Below, one piece after another: positions 47,157 to 60,852 of a stretch of DNA of 64,000 bases (the stretch's first letter is position 1; the number at the start of each line of letters is the position of its first letter). This stretch comes from Enterococcus innesii (lineage in GTDB: Bacteria; Bacillota; Bacilli; Lactobacillales; Enterococcaceae), in contig JAHHEN010000003.1 in assembly GCA_018982785.1 (NCBI GenBank), positions 248,001 through 312,000 on the forward strand. Direction: 5' to 3'. The translations under genes were made by a program, and so were the position numbers. A model generated the notes under the pieces. The model worked only from the letters and a program-made list of their open reading frames with translations, was not told the DNA's origin and did not search any database.

Positions 47157-47186
47157 GAAGTAGCCATTTCGCGCTGCTTCTTTTTT
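47157..47186 (+). terminator. Terminator after hemW
   Basis: The stem GAAGTAGC/GCTGCTTC (one G-T pair) is followed by six T. Confidence 0.8.
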
Positions 47187-47196
47187 GCTTTCTTTT

Positions 47197-47223
47197 TTAG
47201 CACTCTCTTAGAAAGAGTGCTAA
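47197..47223 (+). promoter_or_regulatory. CIRCE operator 1
   Basis: A perfect TTAGCACTC-N9-GAGTGCTAA, the HrcA binding site, just upstream of the -35 box. Confidence 0.97.
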
Positions 47224-47240
47224 AAAAGTGATGCAAATAC

Positions 47241-47268
47241 TTGACATTCCTAGCAAATATGGTATATT
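47241..47268 (+). promoter_or_regulatory. Heat-shock operon promoter
   Basis: TTGACA, 16 nt, TATATT. It is bracketed by two CIRCE elements. Confidence 0.85.
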
Positions 47269-47278
47269 TATAATCGTG

Positions 47279-47305
47279 TTAGCACTTAATAGGAATGAGT
47301 GCTAA
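47279..47305 (+). promoter_or_regulatory. CIRCE operator 2
   Basis: TTAGCACTT-N9-GAGTGCTAA, one mismatch to the consensus, in the transcript leader. With operator 1 it lets HrcA clamp both sides of the promoter. Confidence 0.95.
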
Positions 47306-47321
47306 CGGAGGAGTGGATAAA

Positions 47322-48365
47322 ATGTTGACACCTAGACAACAAATGATTTTACACCTCATCATCCAAAACTATACGAATACTGGTCAGCCCACGGGCTCGA
47401 AGCGATTGATGGAAGATGGGGTTGAAGCTAGCTCTGCCACCATTCGTAATGAGATGAAGGCGCTGGAAGAAGCTGGACTTCTATTAAAGACACATTCATC
47501 TTCAGGGCGTGTGCCATCAATAAAAGGGTATCGCTATTACGTTGATCACTTATTGAAGCCATCTGAAGTTGACCAAAACGAAATTCAAACCATTCGTCAT
47601 TCTTTTGGAAAAGATTTTCATGAAATCAATGAAATCATCCAGCAGTCTGCCACGATCTTGTCCAACTTGACTAGCTATACAGCGTTGTCTCTCGGGCCAG
47701 ATATGAAGGAAAGGAAATTGACGGGCTTTCGAATCGTCCCTTTGAATGCACGACAGATCATCGCGATCATCGTGACGGATAAAGGGAATGTCGAAAATCA
47801 AGTCTTTACCCTTCCTGAATCGATGAGTAGCGAAGATTTGGAAAAAATGGTAAGGATCATCAACGACAAATTGATCGGTGAACCTCTAATGACGGTCTAC
47901 CATCGATTAAGAACCGAGATTCCGATGATTCTGCATAAGTATTTTCAAACGACTGACGGAATCGTTGATCTCTTTGATACGATGCTGAGCCATATTTTTG
48001 AAGAAAAAATCTTTGTCGGCGGGCGAATGAATCTTCTGGATTTTGAACCGACGCAAGATGTTAGTCAGTTCAAATCGATGTATTCATTTATGAAAAACGC
48101 AGATCAGCTGACACAGCTGCTGGCGCCAAGAGATTCTGCGATTCAAATCAGAATCGGCTCAGAGCTTGGCAACGACTTGTTACAAAATATGAGTTTGATC
48201 CAAGCCAGCTATGAAATCGAAGGTCATGGGCAAGGAACGATCGCTTTATTAGGTCCATCAAGTATGCCGTATTCACGGATGTTTGGATTGATGGAAGTTT
48301 TTCGAGGCGAGTTAGCAAAAAAATTGGCCGATTATTATCGCGCATTAGACGCTGCCAATGAATAA
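47322..48365 (+). CDS. hrcA: Heat-inducible transcription repressor HrcA
   Basis: 347 residues: winged helix (LTPRQQMILHLIIQNY..TGQPTGSKRL...SSATIRNEMKALEEAGLL) and a dimer/GAF-like domain. It represses its own operon through CIRCE and depends on GroEL for folding. The start is ATG 47322, with GGAGGAG upstream. Confidence 0.94.
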   Translation: MLTPRQQMILHLIIQNYTNTGQPTGSKRLMEDGVEASSATIRNEMKALEEAGLLLKTHSSSGRVPSIKGYRYYVDHLLKPSEVDQNEIQTIRHSFGKDFHEINEIIQQSATILSNLTSYTALSLGPDMKERKLTGFRIVPLNARQIIAIIVTDKGNVENQVFTLPESMSSEDLEKMVRIINDKLIGEPLMTVYHRLRTEIPMILHKYFQTTDGIVDLFDTMLSHIFEEKIFVGGRMNLLDFEPTQDVSQFKSMYSFMKNADQLTQLLAPRDSAIQIRIGSELGNDLLQNMSLIQASYEIEGHGQGTIALLGPSSMPYSRMFGLMEVFRGELAKKLADYYRALDAANE

Positions 48366-48403
48366 GCGGCAATGAAACAAATCGTAGAAGGGATGGTTGA
48401 AAC

Positions 48404-48991
48404 GTGACGGAAAAAGAAGAGCGTTTAGATGAAGAATTAGCTAAAACTGCTGAAGAAACCGCAGAAACAACTGAATCTTCAAATGAATCAACTGAAACTG
48501 AAGCACAGACTCCTCAACCAGAGGAAGAAGCAGTGGAAAAAAGCGAACTGGAACTTTTGCAAGAAAAGAATAACGAATTGGAAGATCAATTCCTGCGTGC
48601 TCGTGCAGAGATCGCAAATATCACTTCACGTAACCGCAATGAGCGGGAACTTTTACAAAAATACCGCTCGCAAGATCTTGGCAAAAAACTGTTGCCAGCA
48701 ATCGACAATTTGGAACGAGCGATGGCAGCAGATGTCGATCAAGACCAAGCGGCGAATTTGAAAAAAGGCGTTGAAATGGTTCTTGAAAGTCTGCGTCAAG
48801 CCTTAAAAGAAGAGGGAATCGAAGAGATTCCTGCTGAAGGTGCAATGTTCGATCCGAACTTGCATCAAGCGGTGCAGACTGTACCTGCCTCTGATGAAAC
48901 ACCGGCAGACACAATCGTTACTGTCTTGCAAAAAGGGTATAAATTGCATGATCGTGTCTTGCGTGCAAGCATGGTCATCGTTGCACAATAG
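48404..48991 (+). CDS. grpE: GrpE, nucleotide-exchange factor for DnaK
   Basis: 195 residues: acidic disordered N-terminus (about 1-50), long coiled coil ([28 protein letters not shown]) and C-terminal beta domain ([33 protein letters not shown]). The start is GTG. Confidence 0.94.
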   Translation: MTEKEERLDEELAKTAEETAETTESSNESTETEAQTPQPEEEAVEKSELELLQEKNNELEDQFLRARAEIANITSRNRNERELLQKYRSQDLGKKLLPAIDNLERAMAADVDQDQAANLKKGVEMVLESLRQALKEEGIEEIPAEGAMFDPNLHQAVQTVPASDETPADTIVTVLQKGYKLHDRVLRASMVIVAQ

Positions 48992-49019
48992 TTCTTTCTA
49001 TCTATAAGTAGATGTTTAA

Positions 49020-50873
<1,854 letters not shown>

Positions 50874-50885
50874 TCGCTGTTTGTG

Positions 50886-50915
50886 AAAAAGCCAAAGTCA
50901 CCGCTTTGGCTTTTT
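50886..50915 (+). terminator. Terminator between dnaK and dnaJ
   Basis: AAAGCCAAAG/CTTTGGCTTT is followed by TTTTC. It separates dnaJ partly from the CIRCE-controlled transcript. Confidence 0.85.
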
Positions 50916-50956
50916 CTTATGAATTTGCGAAACGTATTTTTCTAGAGCAAATTATA

Positions 50957-50965
50957 TGCTAAAAT
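50957..50965 (+). promoter_or_regulatory. Extended -10 promoter of dnaJ
   Basis: TGCTAAAAT about 35 nt before the dnaJ start; weak -35. Confidence 0.5.
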
Positions 50966-50999
50966 ACGAGAGACGCAAGAATAGAGTGGAGGGAAGCCA

Positions 51000-52169
51000 A
51001 TGGCAGACAAAAGAGATTATTATGAGGTCTTAGGTCTACAAAAAGGGGCTTCGGATGACGAAATCAAAAAAGCTTATCGTAAGCTTTCAAAACAATATCA
51101 TCCAGACATCAATAAAGAACCTGATGCAGAAGCAAAGTTTAAAGAGATTTCTGAGGCCTATGAAATATTAAGTGATTCCCAAAAAAGAGCTGCTTATGAT
51201 CAGTATGGTCATGCTGGTACCGATCCGAACTACGGAGGCGGTTATGGCGGTGGATTCGGCGGCTTTAACAGTGGCGGATTCTCCGGTGGCGGTTTTGGTG
51301 GATTTGAAGACATTTTCGAATCGTTTTTCGGGGGTGGAGGCGGCAGAGCAGCCAATCCTAATGCACCCCGACAAGGAGCGGACTTGCAATATGCGGTCGA
51401 TCTTTCCTTTGAAGAAGCGATTTTCGGAGTGGAAAAAACTGTTCAATACAATCGTGAAGAAACCTGTCATACCTGCGGCGGGAACGGGGCAAAACCAGGT
51501 ACTTCACCAGAAACCTGTCATAAATGTCATGGTGCAGGTACTATCAATGTTGAACGTCAAACACCACTTGGTCGTGTGATGAGCCGTCAAACCTGTGATG
51601 TTTGTCATGGAACTGGGAAAGAAATCAAGGAACCATGTACAACATGTCATGGTACTGGCCATGAAAAGAAAAAACATAATGTAAAAGTCAACGTGCCTGC
51701 AGGTGTCGAAGATGGACAACAAATGCGTTTATCTGGCCAGGGAGAAGCTGGGACCAACGGTGGTCCTTATGGGGACTTATACGTTGTTTTCCGTGTGGAA
51801 GAAAGTGATATTTTTGATCGTGACGGTTCTGAGATTTATTACGAGCTACCGCTGAACTTTGTCCAAGCTGCTTTAGGTGACGAAGTCAATGTACCAACGG
51901 TTCACGGGAATGTGAAGTTAAAAATCCCAGCTGGGACCCAAACAGGTACAAACTTCCGCTTACGCGGTAAAGGAGCCCCTCGCTTACGGGGAGGCGGCAA
52001 TGGCGATCAACAAGTCAAAGTGAAGCTGATCACACCGAAGAACTTAAATGAGGAACAAAAAGAAGCATTGCGGGCTTATGCAAAAGCTAGTGGACATGAA
52101 ACCACCGAACAACAACCAGAAGGATTTTTTGATAAAATGAAAGATGCTTTTGGTGGGAAAAAGAAATAA
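51000..52169 (+). CDS. dnaJ: Chaperone DnaJ (Hsp40)
   Basis: 389 residues. J domain with HPD ([10 protein letters not shown]), Gly/Phe linker (about 75-115), four CXXCXGXG zinc repeats ([32 protein letters not shown]) and the substrate-binding C-terminal domains. It stimulates DnaK ATPase. It is last of the operon but has its own likely promoter. Confidence 0.96.
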   Translation: MADKRDYYEVLGLQKGASDDEIKKAYRKLSKQYHPDINKEPDAEAKFKEISEAYEILSDSQKRAAYDQYGHAGTDPNYGGGYGGGFGGFNSGGFSGGGFGGFEDIFESFFGGGGGRAANPNAPRQGADLQYAVDLSFEEAIFGVEKTVQYNREETCHTCGGNGAKPGTSPETCHKCHGAGTINVERQTPLGRVMSRQTCDVCHGTGKEIKEPCTTCHGTGHEKKKHNVKVNVPAGVEDGQQMRLSGQGEAGTNGGPYGDLYVVFRVEESDIFDRDGSEIYYELPLNFVQAALGDEVNVPTVHGNVKLKIPAGTQTGTNFRLRGKGAPRLRGGGNGDQQVKVKLITPKNLNEEQKEALRAYAKASGHETTEQQPEGFFDKMKDAFGGKKK

Positions 52170-52187
52170 CAAGTCAATAATCCAATT

Positions 52188-52224
52188 CATGCCCTGATAA
52201 AACCATCCGTTTTATCAGGGCATG
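52188..52224. repeat. Long perfect hairpin without T tract
   Basis: CATGCCCTGATAAAAC (52188-52203) and GTTTTATCAGGGCATG (52209-52224) form a perfect 16-bp inverted repeat with a 5-nt loop. No T tract follows on either strand, and an ordinary terminator stands 28 bp further on. Confidence 0.8.
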
Positions 52225-52252
52225 AGTGGTTGAAAGAATATAAATGTGCAGT

Positions 52253-52289
52253 ATGGACGAGAATCGAATCTTCTTGTCCATCTTTTTTT
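52253..52289 (+). terminator. Terminator after dnaJ
   Basis: ATGGACGAGAA/TTCTTGTCCAT (one G-T pair) is followed by C and seven T. Confidence 0.85.
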
Positions 52290-52297
52290 CTTTTCCT

Positions 52298-52326
52298 TTG
52301 AAATCGCTTGCTTAGTATGTCACAAT
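52298..52326 (+). promoter_or_regulatory. Promoter of gldA
   Basis: TTGAAA, 17 nt, CACAAT with an extended TG. Confidence 0.55.
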
Positions 52327-52356
52327 GAAAGTAGACCAATTAAAGGAGGAGATACA

Positions 52357-53457
52357 ATGGAAAGAATATTTGCGAGTCCGTCACGATACGTTCAAGGAAA
52401 AGGTGTATTGAAAGATGGTTTATCCCACATTAAAGATCTAGGGAAGAAAGTGCTGCTTTTGACCGATGAAACAGTTTGGAAAATTGCCGGTGAAGACTTA
52501 TTTGATAATCTCAAAGCAGCTGATTTAGATCCGGTAAAAGAAATTTTTGGTGGAGAAGCTTCTGCAAATGAAATCGATCGTATCGTCTCTAAAGCCAAAA
52601 GCGAATCCATTGAAGTGATTGCTGCATTAGGTGGCGGGAAAGCCATCGATACTGGGAAAGCTGTTGCAGATGAATTAAAAATCCCGATTGCCGTTTTGCC
52701 AACGATCGCTTCTACTGATGCACCAACTTCGGCACTTTCTGTTATTTATACAGATGAAGGTCGCTTTGAAAAGTATCGTTTTTATCACAAAAATCCTGAA
52801 CTTGTCTTAGTGGATACAGCCGTTATTGCGAAAGCGCCTGCCAAGTTATTGGCAGCGGGTATTGCGGATGCACTCGCAACCTATGTCGAAGCACGCGCCG
52901 TTGCCCGAAGCCATAGTCAGAATATGGTTGGCGGCATTCAACCAATTGCCGGCATGGCGATCGCTGAAAAATGCGAAGAGATTCTTTTTGAGAATGCGCT
53001 GAAAGCCTATCAAGCAAATAAAAAACAAGTCGTTACCGAAGCGTTTGAACAAATCGTGGAAGCCAACACTCTGTTAAGTGGTTTAGGTTTTGAAAGTGCT
53101 GGTCTGGCAGCAGCTCATGCGATCCATAATGGCTTGACAGCCCTTGAAGGAGACGTCCATGATTTGACTCATGGAGAGAAAGTTGCTTATGGGACACTTA
53201 CACAATTGATGCTGGAAAACGCGGATCCTGATGAAATTGACCAATATATTGAGTTGTATCAGGCGTTGGAATTACCAACGACATTAGCTGAAATGCATCT
53301 TGCGGATGTCGGTGATGCAGACCTTATGAAAGTCGGCAAACAAGCAACCATCGAAGGGGAGACGATTCACAATATGCCGTTCACGGTATCTGCAGAAGAT
53401 GTTGTAGCCGCGATCAAAGCCGTGGATGCCTATGTGACCGCTTATTATCCTCTATGA
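52357..53457 (+). CDS. gldA: Glycerol dehydrogenase (iron-type)
   Basis: 366 residues. The GGGKAIDTGKAVAD loop binds NAD; metal ligands lie in GIADALATY (Asp), AAAHAIHNGL (His) and LTHGEKVAYG (His). It oxidises glycerol to dihydroxyacetone. A normal dihydroxyacetone-kinase partner is not adjacent. The start is ATG 52357 after AAAGGAGG; the longer in-frame extension overlaps the dnaJ terminator and is not used. Confidence 0.9.
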   Translation: MERIFASPSRYVQGKGVLKDGLSHIKDLGKKVLLLTDETVWKIAGEDLFDNLKAADLDPVKEIFGGEASANEIDRIVSKAKSESIEVIAALGGGKAIDTGKAVADELKIPIAVLPTIASTDAPTSALSVIYTDEGRFEKYRFYHKNPELVLVDTAVIAKAPAKLLAAGIADALATYVEARAVARSHSQNMVGGIQPIAGMAIAEKCEEILFENALKAYQANKKQVVTEAFEQIVEANTLLSGLGFESAGLAAAHAIHNGLTALEGDVHDLTHGEKVAYGTLTQLMLENADPDEIDQYIELYQALELPTTLAEMHLADVGDADLMKVGKQATIEGETIHNMPFTVSAEDVVAAIKAVDAYVTAYYPL

Positions 53458-53509
53458 TGTTATTTTATAAACGTTCATTGATCGATACTTGTTGATTAAA
53501 AAAAACGTT

Positions 53510-53538
53510 TGACAATGAAAAAGAGTCGTGCTATTTTG
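53510..53538 (+). promoter_or_regulatory. Promoter of the Cys-leader / mccAB-yrrT-luxS operon
   Basis: TTGACA, exactly 17 nt, TATTTT preceded by an extended TG. It is one of the best promoters in the window, and transcription should start near 53545, before the leader peptide. Confidence 0.75.
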
Positions 53539-53570
53539 TTAACAAGCAAATTAAAGGAGGGAACAAGACA

Positions 53571-53678
53571 TGACGAACTTCAACACGCAAACTACATGTT
53601 GTTGTTGTATGGTGCAAAAAGCAGCATACCCATTTGTCATGCCTATTATTAGTTCCTTTGTCGCAGCAGATCGCTGAG
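53571..53678 (+). CDS. Four-cysteine leader peptide, putative attenuator ORF
   Basis: 35 codons from ATG 53571, after AAGGAGGG, one of the strongest ribosome sites in the window. The peptide reads MTNFNTQTTCCCCMVQKAAY and ends in AADR. The Cys codons TGT-TGT-TGT-TGT are at 53598-53609. It has no resemblance to a folded protein. It lies between a strong promoter and a perfect terminator, ahead of the cysteine-forming operon, exactly as the leader peptides of amino-acid operons do. Ribosome stalling at scarce Cys-tRNA is the inferred signal. Confidence 0.75.
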
Positions 53679-53721
53679 TTTTTTAGTGATTCGCTTCTAT
53701 CCGGATAAGACGACATTTTTG

Positions 53722-53754
53722 GGGTACTGATGTAATAGTCAGTACCCCTTTTTG
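53722..53754 (+). terminator. Attenuator terminator before mccA
   Basis: The perfect 10-bp stem GGGGTACTGA (53722-53731)/TCAGTACCCC (53740-53749) is followed by T5. It begins 43 nt after the leader stop codon. A competing pairing is possible between leader positions 53628-53639 (TACCCATTTGTC) and 53713-53727, which would sequester the terminator's 5' arm. Confidence 0.85.
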
Positions 53755-53860
53755 TTTGCTATTTTTTACCGCTTTCATTGGCGACGGCTGGTGATTGCAA
53801 ACGAAAATGAGTACATGAAGCATACGAGTTGTACCAAAAACTTGAGCGAGGAGTCGAGCG

Positions 53861-55960
<2,100 letters not shown>

Positions 55961-55962
55961 TG

Positions 55963-56607
55963 ATGGGGAGAGAGTTTATTCCAATTTTTTCAGACTGGGC
56001 AGCTGAGTACGATGAAACAGTTGCAGGTAAGGATGAAGAATATCGAGCAGTTTTTTTAAAATATGAACAGTTACTAGCAGAAATTGCTGAAAAGGCAGGG
56101 CGGTCTGTGGTAGAATTTGGTAGTGGAACTGGAAATCTAACACAAGCTCTACTTGATCAAGGAAAAAATGTGCTGGCGATCGAGCCATCGCCAGAGATGC
56201 GGCGGATCGCCAAGTCAAAACCCAGTCTTTCTAAAGTGACTTTTGTTGATGGTGATATGGAGGTTTTTCCTGAGATCACGGATGCGATTGATACGATCGT
56301 TTCTACCTATGTTTTTCATCATCTTACGGAGGACGAGAAACAACGGGTGATCGGCAAATATGCGGCGATGCTGCCAAAAGGCGGGAAAGTGCTTTTCGGT
56401 GATACGATGTTTCTTTCTTTAGCCCGCAAAATGGAACTAATCGACGAAGCGCGTCAAGCTGGTCACCAGCGACTAGCCGCTGATCTGGAACGGGAGTACT
56501 ATCCAGTTACTGCGGATATCGAACGGTACTTTCGCCAACATGGGTTTACCAGTCGTTTTAAGCAAATCAATGAGTATGTTTGGCTTGTGGAAGCACAAAG
56601 AGAGTAG
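55963..56607 (+). CDS. yrrT: YrrT-like SAM-dependent methyltransferase
   Basis: 214 residues starting MGREFIPIFSDWAAEYDETVAG, the YrrT pattern, with SAM motif VVEFGSGTGNLTQAL. In B. subtilis yrrT shares an operon with mtnN and mccAB. The acceptor is unknown; use of SAM produces the S-adenosylhomocysteine that the pathway recycles. It starts 3 nt after mccB with a weak ribosome site, so translation is probably coupled. Confidence 0.85.
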   Translation: MGREFIPIFSDWAAEYDETVAGKDEEYRAVFLKYEQLLAEIAEKAGRSVVEFGSGTGNLTQALLDQGKNVLAIEPSPEMRRIAKSKPSLSKVTFVDGDMEVFPEITDAIDTIVSTYVFHHLTEDEKQRVIGKYAAMLPKGGKVLFGDTMFLSLARKMELIDEARQAGHQRLAADLEREYYPVTADIERYFRQHGFTSRFKQINEYVWLVEAQRE

Positions 56608-56619
56608 GAGAGAAGTACA

Positions 56620-57075
56620 ATGAAAATGAACGTTGAAAGCTTTAATTTGGATCATACGAAAGTCAAAGCACCTTATGTACGGGTTGCCGATAAAAAACAA
56701 GGAACGAATGATACCATTATCAAATATGATGTCCGTTTGAAGCAGCCGAACCAAGCGCATATGGATATGGCAAGTCTGCATTCTTTAGAACATTTGACGG
56801 CAGAATTGATTCGTAATCATGCGGATTATATCGTGGATTGGTCACCAATGGGCTGCCAAACCGGCTTTTATTTGACTGTCTTGAATCATGACGATTATGA
56901 AGAGATTTTGACAGTCCTTGAAAAAACCATGAAGGATGTTTTGCAAGCAACTGAAGTACCTGCCAGCAATGAAGTGCAATGCGGTTGGGCGGCGAACCAT
57001 ACCTTAGAAGGTGCGCAAAAATTAGCGCAAGAATTTCTTGATGAACGTGACAATTGGTCGACCGTTTTTGCCTAA
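56620..57075 (+). CDS. luxS: S-ribosylhomocysteine lyase LuxS
   Basis: 151 residues with the metal site H54-X3-H58 (HSLEH) and C121 (VQCGWAANH), catalytic E57 and C79 (GCQTGFY). It splits S-ribosylhomocysteine into homocysteine and the AI-2 precursor DPD. As the last operon gene it feeds homocysteine to MccA; the nucleosidase MtnN that makes its substrate is not in the window. Confidence 0.95.
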   Translation: MKMNVESFNLDHTKVKAPYVRVADKKQGTNDTIIKYDVRLKQPNQAHMDMASLHSLEHLTAELIRNHADYIVDWSPMGCQTGFYLTVLNHDDYEEILTVLEKTMKDVLQATEVPASNEVQCGWAANHTLEGAQKLAQEFLDERDNWSTVFA

Positions 57076-57091
57076 ACGAAAAAGATCATAG

Positions 57092-57130
57092 AAAAAAGTG
57101 CCTGTGTTTGTATTCACGGGCACTTTTTTT
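57092..57130 (+). terminator. Terminator of the mccAB-yrrT-luxS operon
   Basis: AGTGCCTGTG/CACGGGCACT (one G-T pair) is followed by seven T. Confidence 0.9.
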
Positions 57131-57342
57131 GTTGGCTAAGCAATAAGAAGAGGATTCAATATTTGGGGTTCTTCAAAGTGATAAGCTGCATTTTTGTTAT
57201 CTTTTTGTAAGGCGTATTAGTTTTGGGGTGAATGTTGGTAAATAAGTGTAATATGTCGCTTCTGATCTGCTCACTGGATTTCAAATATTATTTGATAGTT
57301 TCAATAAATTATGAGCTGCAGCTTACGCGGGTGAAAAGGAAA

Positions 57343-57495
57343 TGTTATAATAGAATTAACTATTCAATAAAAATATACTATATCAAAGGTGAATCCTAGT
57401 GGATCTTACCAGGTCGATAGGAAGTAGCACGCGGTTTGCCAAGAATGTATGTAAGCAATTCTTTTTTTAATAAAGAAGGAGAGGAGGAAAAGAAG
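57343..57495 (+). promoter_or_regulatory. Promoter and structured leader of the small basic protein
   Basis: TGTTATAAT (57343-57351) is an extended -10. The roughly 138-nt leader contains ATCC/GGAT and, before TTTTTT, a weak AAGAAT/ATTCTT hairpin (about 57441-57470), followed at once by the gene's GGAGAGGAGG. It does not match a riboswitch class I can name. The stretch 57131-57342 is AT-rich with nothing recognisable. Confidence 0.4.
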
Positions 57496-57735
57496 ATGAG
57501 TATCTTAAAGCAATGGCAAGCAAAACATCAAGCGAAAAAAGAAGCGAAAAAACAAGCGTTACGTTTAAAAAATGCGAGGCTTCGTGCGCAAGGAAAAGAG
57601 CCATTGAAAGGTTGGGGAAAGATGGTTGATACCGGCATCGGTGGGGCAAACAAAGCAAACCCGATCGATACAAAAGTATTTTTAGGTGAAAATCAAAAAC
57701 GGATCTCAGAAGAAACAAAAAGAAAAAATCAATGA
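57496..57735 (+). CDS. Small, highly basic protein of unknown function
   Basis: 79 residues. The first half is a charged helix rich in Lys, Ala, Gln and Arg (ILKQWQAKHQAKKEAKKQAL, RLKNARLRAQGKEP), the second half is short and polar (GWGKMVDTGIGGANKANP). No signal or membrane helix. A nucleic-acid or ribosome role would fit the composition, but I recognise no family. The start at 57496 follows GGAGAGGAGG; the upstream in-frame ATG at 57436 lies inside the leader hairpin. Confidence 0.6.
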   Translation: MSILKQWQAKHQAKKEAKKQALRLKNARLRAQGKEPLKGWGKMVDTGIGGANKANPIDTKVFLGENQKRISEETKRKNQ

Positions 57736-57740
57736 AAAAA

Positions 57741-57787
57741 GACCTCTGCAACAGTCCGAGAAAAGAACTGTTCCAGAGGGTTTTTTT
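57741..57787. terminator. Bidirectional terminator, small basic protein / glnQ
   Basis: CCTCTG...CAGAGG with inner AACAGT/ACTGTT, flanked by A and T runs. Confidence 0.85.
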
Positions 57788-58523
57788 AGATATTCAATAC
57801 TTTGTCTAAGAAATCTTTCGTACGATCGTGCTTAGGGTTGGTAAAAATTTGCTCAGGTGTGCCGTCTTCTAAGAAATTACCGCCATCAATAAACATCACG
57901 CGGTTCGCTACTTCTTTGGCAAAGCCCATCTCATGAGTGACGATCACCATGGTCATTCCTTGTTTTGCCAAATCCTTCATAACATTTAGTACATCCCCAA
58001 CCATTTCGGGATCGAGTGCGGAGGTTGGTTCATCGAACAGCATCACATCGGGATTCATCGCTAAAGCTCTCGCGATCGCCACCCGTTGTTTTTGTCCTCC
58101 AGATAGATTGTCAGGGTACATGTCTTTTTTATCAGCCAGACCTACCGTCTCTAATAAACGAATCGCGTTTTGTTCCGCTTCTTGCCGAGAAGCATTTTTT
58201 AGATCCATCGGGGCTAGAATGATGTTTTCTAAAACTGACAAGTGCGGGAAGAGATTGAAATGCTGAAACACCATGCCGATATGTTGTCGTACAGCATTGA
58301 TGTTGGTGTTCTTATCCATCAGATGCGCGCCATCAATGATGATATCACCGCTGGTTGGTTCTTCTAAGCGGTTCAAACAGCGTAAGAACGTCGATTTTCC
58401 AGATCCTGAAGGACCAATCACACAAACAACTTCTCCTTCAGCGATGGAAACATTGATATTGTTCAATACGGTATTGTCTCCGTATTTTTTCACAAGGTTT
58501 TCAACTAAGATTTTTTCTTTCAT
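57786..58523 (-). CDS. glnQ: Glutamine-type ABC transporter ATPase GlnQ
   Basis: 245 residues: Walker [10 protein letters not shown], signature [16 protein letters not shown], Walker [14 protein letters not shown]-loop VTHEMG. It lies 1 bp after the receptor-permease gene and powers it. Confidence 0.9.
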   Translation of the reverse strand: MKEKILVENLVKKYGDNTVLNNINVSIAEGEVVCVIGPSGSGKSTFLRCLNRLEEPTSGDIIIDGAHLMDKNTNINAVRQHIGMVFQHFNLFPHLSVLENIILAPMDLKNASRQEAEQNAIRLLETVGLADKKDMYPDNLSGGQKQRVAIARALAMNPDVMLFDEPTSALDPEMVGDVLNVMKDLAKQGMTMVIVTHEMGFAKEVANRVMFIDGGNFLEDGTPEQIFTNPKHDRTKDFLDKVLNI

Positions 58524-58524
58524 G

Positions 58525-60678
58525 CTATTTCACCTTCTTTTCTAAAACTTTTGCAAGTTTCGTTAAAGCTGTGATCACGACTAAGTAAATAATCGCGATG
58601 ATCAAGTAAACATAGGTACTTTGCGTGGTCCGAGCAACGATGATTTTCCCGGTTTGCAATAATTCTACGACTCCGATAACCGAGATGATCGTTGTATCTT
58701 TCAACGAGATAACGAATTGGTTAACAAAAGATGGAATCATGATTTTGATCGCTTGCGGTAAAATGATTTTCTGCATCGTCCGAGTGTAGGTCATCCCTAA
58801 ACTTCGAGAAGCTTCCATCTGACCTTTTGGCACCGCATTGATCCCGCCACGAACGATCTCAGCGATATAAGCACTGGCATTTAAGGTCAATGTAATGACC
58901 CCGGCTGCAAAGTCCGGAATTGTGATACCAATCGCATCGGAAAGACCGAAGAAGATGAAGAAAGCCAATACCATCATCGGGATACCACGAATGATATCTA
59001 CATAGATTCCTGCAAAAACCCGTAAAGCTTTGATTGGTGCGACACTAAATAGTCCAAAAATGATCCCGATCACTAATGCTAAAGCAAATGAAATCAAGGC
59101 TAGTAAAAGGGTATTCCATAATCCTTTTAATAAGACGTTATAGTTGTTGCTGATCAAACCAGTGATCGTTGATTCATCTACTCGTTTTTCTGTGGCAGAA
59201 CCATCTTCAATGTATTTGTTGATGATTTGATCGTACTCCCCAGTACGTTTCATTTCTTTCAATGCTTCATTAAACATTTGGATCAATTCAGGATTTTGGC
59301 CTTTTTTCACCGCAAATCCGTACTGACCGCCAGATTCTTTTTCAATCGGTGTCATTAGTTTTTGTCCTTGGCTGATGGCATAACCAATCACTGGATAATC
59401 ATCCATCATGGCATCAATTTGCCCACCGTTAACAGCCGCATATAATTGATCGGCGGCATCATAATATTTGATGGAATAGCCATATTTCTCTTCGTTGGCG
59501 ATCAGGAAGTCTGCACTTTCTGTCCCAACTTTCGCACCGACGGTTTTCCCATCTAAATCTTCATAAGATTTGATGGAATCATTGCCTTCTTTTACAGCAA
59601 TCTGAATACCACTTTCAAAGTAAGAATCAGAAAAGTCATAGGATTGACGACGCTCATCAGTGATTGTCATCCCAGCAATCATCCCATCTGCTTGGTTACC
59701 GTCCAACGCTTGCAAAGCTCCTGAAAAACCGATGAAATTGAATTCAATGTTGAATCCTTGCAATTCTGCAGCCCGATTCATTAAATCAACATCGATTCCC
59801 ACATATTCGTTGTCTTCGTTTTGAAACTCGAATGGGGCAAAAGCGGAATCACTGGCAATGCGGTAAACATCTTTCTTTGGTTCGACTTTCACCATTTCGC
59901 TAGTGTCTGCATCTGAATCAGACGTTGTGATGTAAGTATTGACGATTTCATCGTATTTGCCGGAAGCTTTCATATTGGCTAAACCAGCATTGAATTTTTC
60001 AAGTAGCTCTTGATTTTGGCCTTTTCTGACAGCGAATCCGTAAGAAGCACCTTTTTCAGGTTCGCCGACAAGTTTCATCGGTTCGCCATTGTTAATAGCA
60101 TAGCCAAGCACTGGATAATCATCAAAAGCGGCTGCCACAGTACCATTGCGTACAGCGCCATATAGTCCAGTAGCGTCATCATATAATTTGATGTCGTAGC
60201 CATATTGGTCTTTATTGCTTTCTAGAAAGCGGGCACTTTCGGTACCAACCTTTGCACCGACCGTTTCGCCCTCAAGATCTTCATAGCTAGTAATGCTGTC
60301 ATTATCTGCAGCTACAGCCATTTGGATCCCGCTATCAAAATAAGGGTCAGAGAAATCAAAGGCTTCTTTACGTTCCTCTGTAATACTCATCCCAGCGATC
60401 ATGCCATCTAGCTGATTTGATTGTACTCCTTGAATGGAGGCGTCAAAACCTAAAGGACGTAAATCGACTGCGAAACCTTGATCTTCAGCGATCGCGTTTA
60501 ATAAATCTATATCGATCCCAACATATTCATTGTTTTCATTTTGAAATTCGAAAGGCGCAAATGTTAAATCTGTTCCTATCTTATACGTAGTTTCCTCCGC
60601 ATTCGCTGACTTTACCGAAAAAGTAAAAAAGCTGACAATCAGCGCGATTATAGCGAAGGTCATGTGTTTTCTTTTCAA
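58525..60678 (-). CDS. glnP: GlnP: two fused substrate-binding domains plus permease
   Basis: 717 residues from TTG 60678, after AGGAGGAA. An N-terminal signal ([21 protein letters not shown]) is followed by two SBP_bac_3 domains ([20 protein letters not shown] and [20 protein letters not shown]) and a C-terminal permease with an EAA loop ([22 protein letters not shown]). This is the architecture of lactococcal GlnP, where tandem receptors differ in affinity for Gln, Glu or Asn. The two receptor domains are close paralogues. Confidence 0.9.
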   Translation of the reverse strand: MKRKHMTFAIIALIVSFFTFSVKSANAEETTYKIGTDLTFAPFEFQNENNEYVGIDIDLLNAIAEDQGFAVDLRPLGFDASIQGVQSNQLDGMIAGMSITEERKEAFDFSDPYFDSGIQMAVAADNDSITSYEDLEGETVGAKVGTESARFLESNKDQYGYDIKLYDDATGLYGAVRNGTVAAAFDDYPVLGYAINNGEPMKLVGEPEKGASYGFAVRKGQNQELLEKFNAGLANMKASGKYDEIVNTYITTSDSDADTSEMVKVEPKKDVYRIASDSAFAPFEFQNEDNEYVGIDVDLMNRAAELQGFNIEFNFIGFSGALQALDGNQADGMIAGMTITDERRQSYDFSDSYFESGIQIAVKEGNDSIKSYEDLDGKTVGAKVGTESADFLIANEEKYGYSIKYYDAADQLYAAVNGGQIDAMMDDYPVIGYAISQGQKLMTPIEKESGGQYGFAVKKGQNPELIQMFNEALKEMKRTGEYDQIINKYIEDGSATEKRVDESTITGLISNNYNVLLKGLWNTLLLALISFALALVIGIIFGLFSVAPIKALRVFAGIYVDIIRGIPMMVLAFFIFFGLSDAIGITIPDFAAGVITLTLNASAYIAEIVRGGINAVPKGQMEASRSLGMTYTRTMQKIILPQAIKIMIPSFVNQFVISLKDTTIISVIGVVELLQTGKIIVARTTQSTYVYLIIAIIYLVVITALTKLAKVLEKKVK

Positions 60679-60712
60679 GAAAATTCCTCCTTTAGATATA
60701 ACGTATCTATAA

Positions 60713-60741
60713 ATTATATGGATTTTTTCTTCAACACACAA
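60713..60741 (-). promoter_or_regulatory. Promoter of glnPQ
   Basis: On the reverse strand TTGTGT, 17 nt, TATAAT. Confidence 0.7.
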
Positions 60742-60852
60742 GTCTTTCTCTTTAAAAATGTGACAAATTCCTTCAAACCTCACATCGGATGTTAGAAAAA
60801 CGAACATGTTAAGTTATGCTAAATCGCATGAAACTTTCATAGCAAATGATGG

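Noticed and set aside
57400-57435. T-box-like string (GTAGCACGCGG) before the small basic protein
   Set aside because: It differs from the T-box core, and no specifier loop or full terminator/antiterminator pair is visible.
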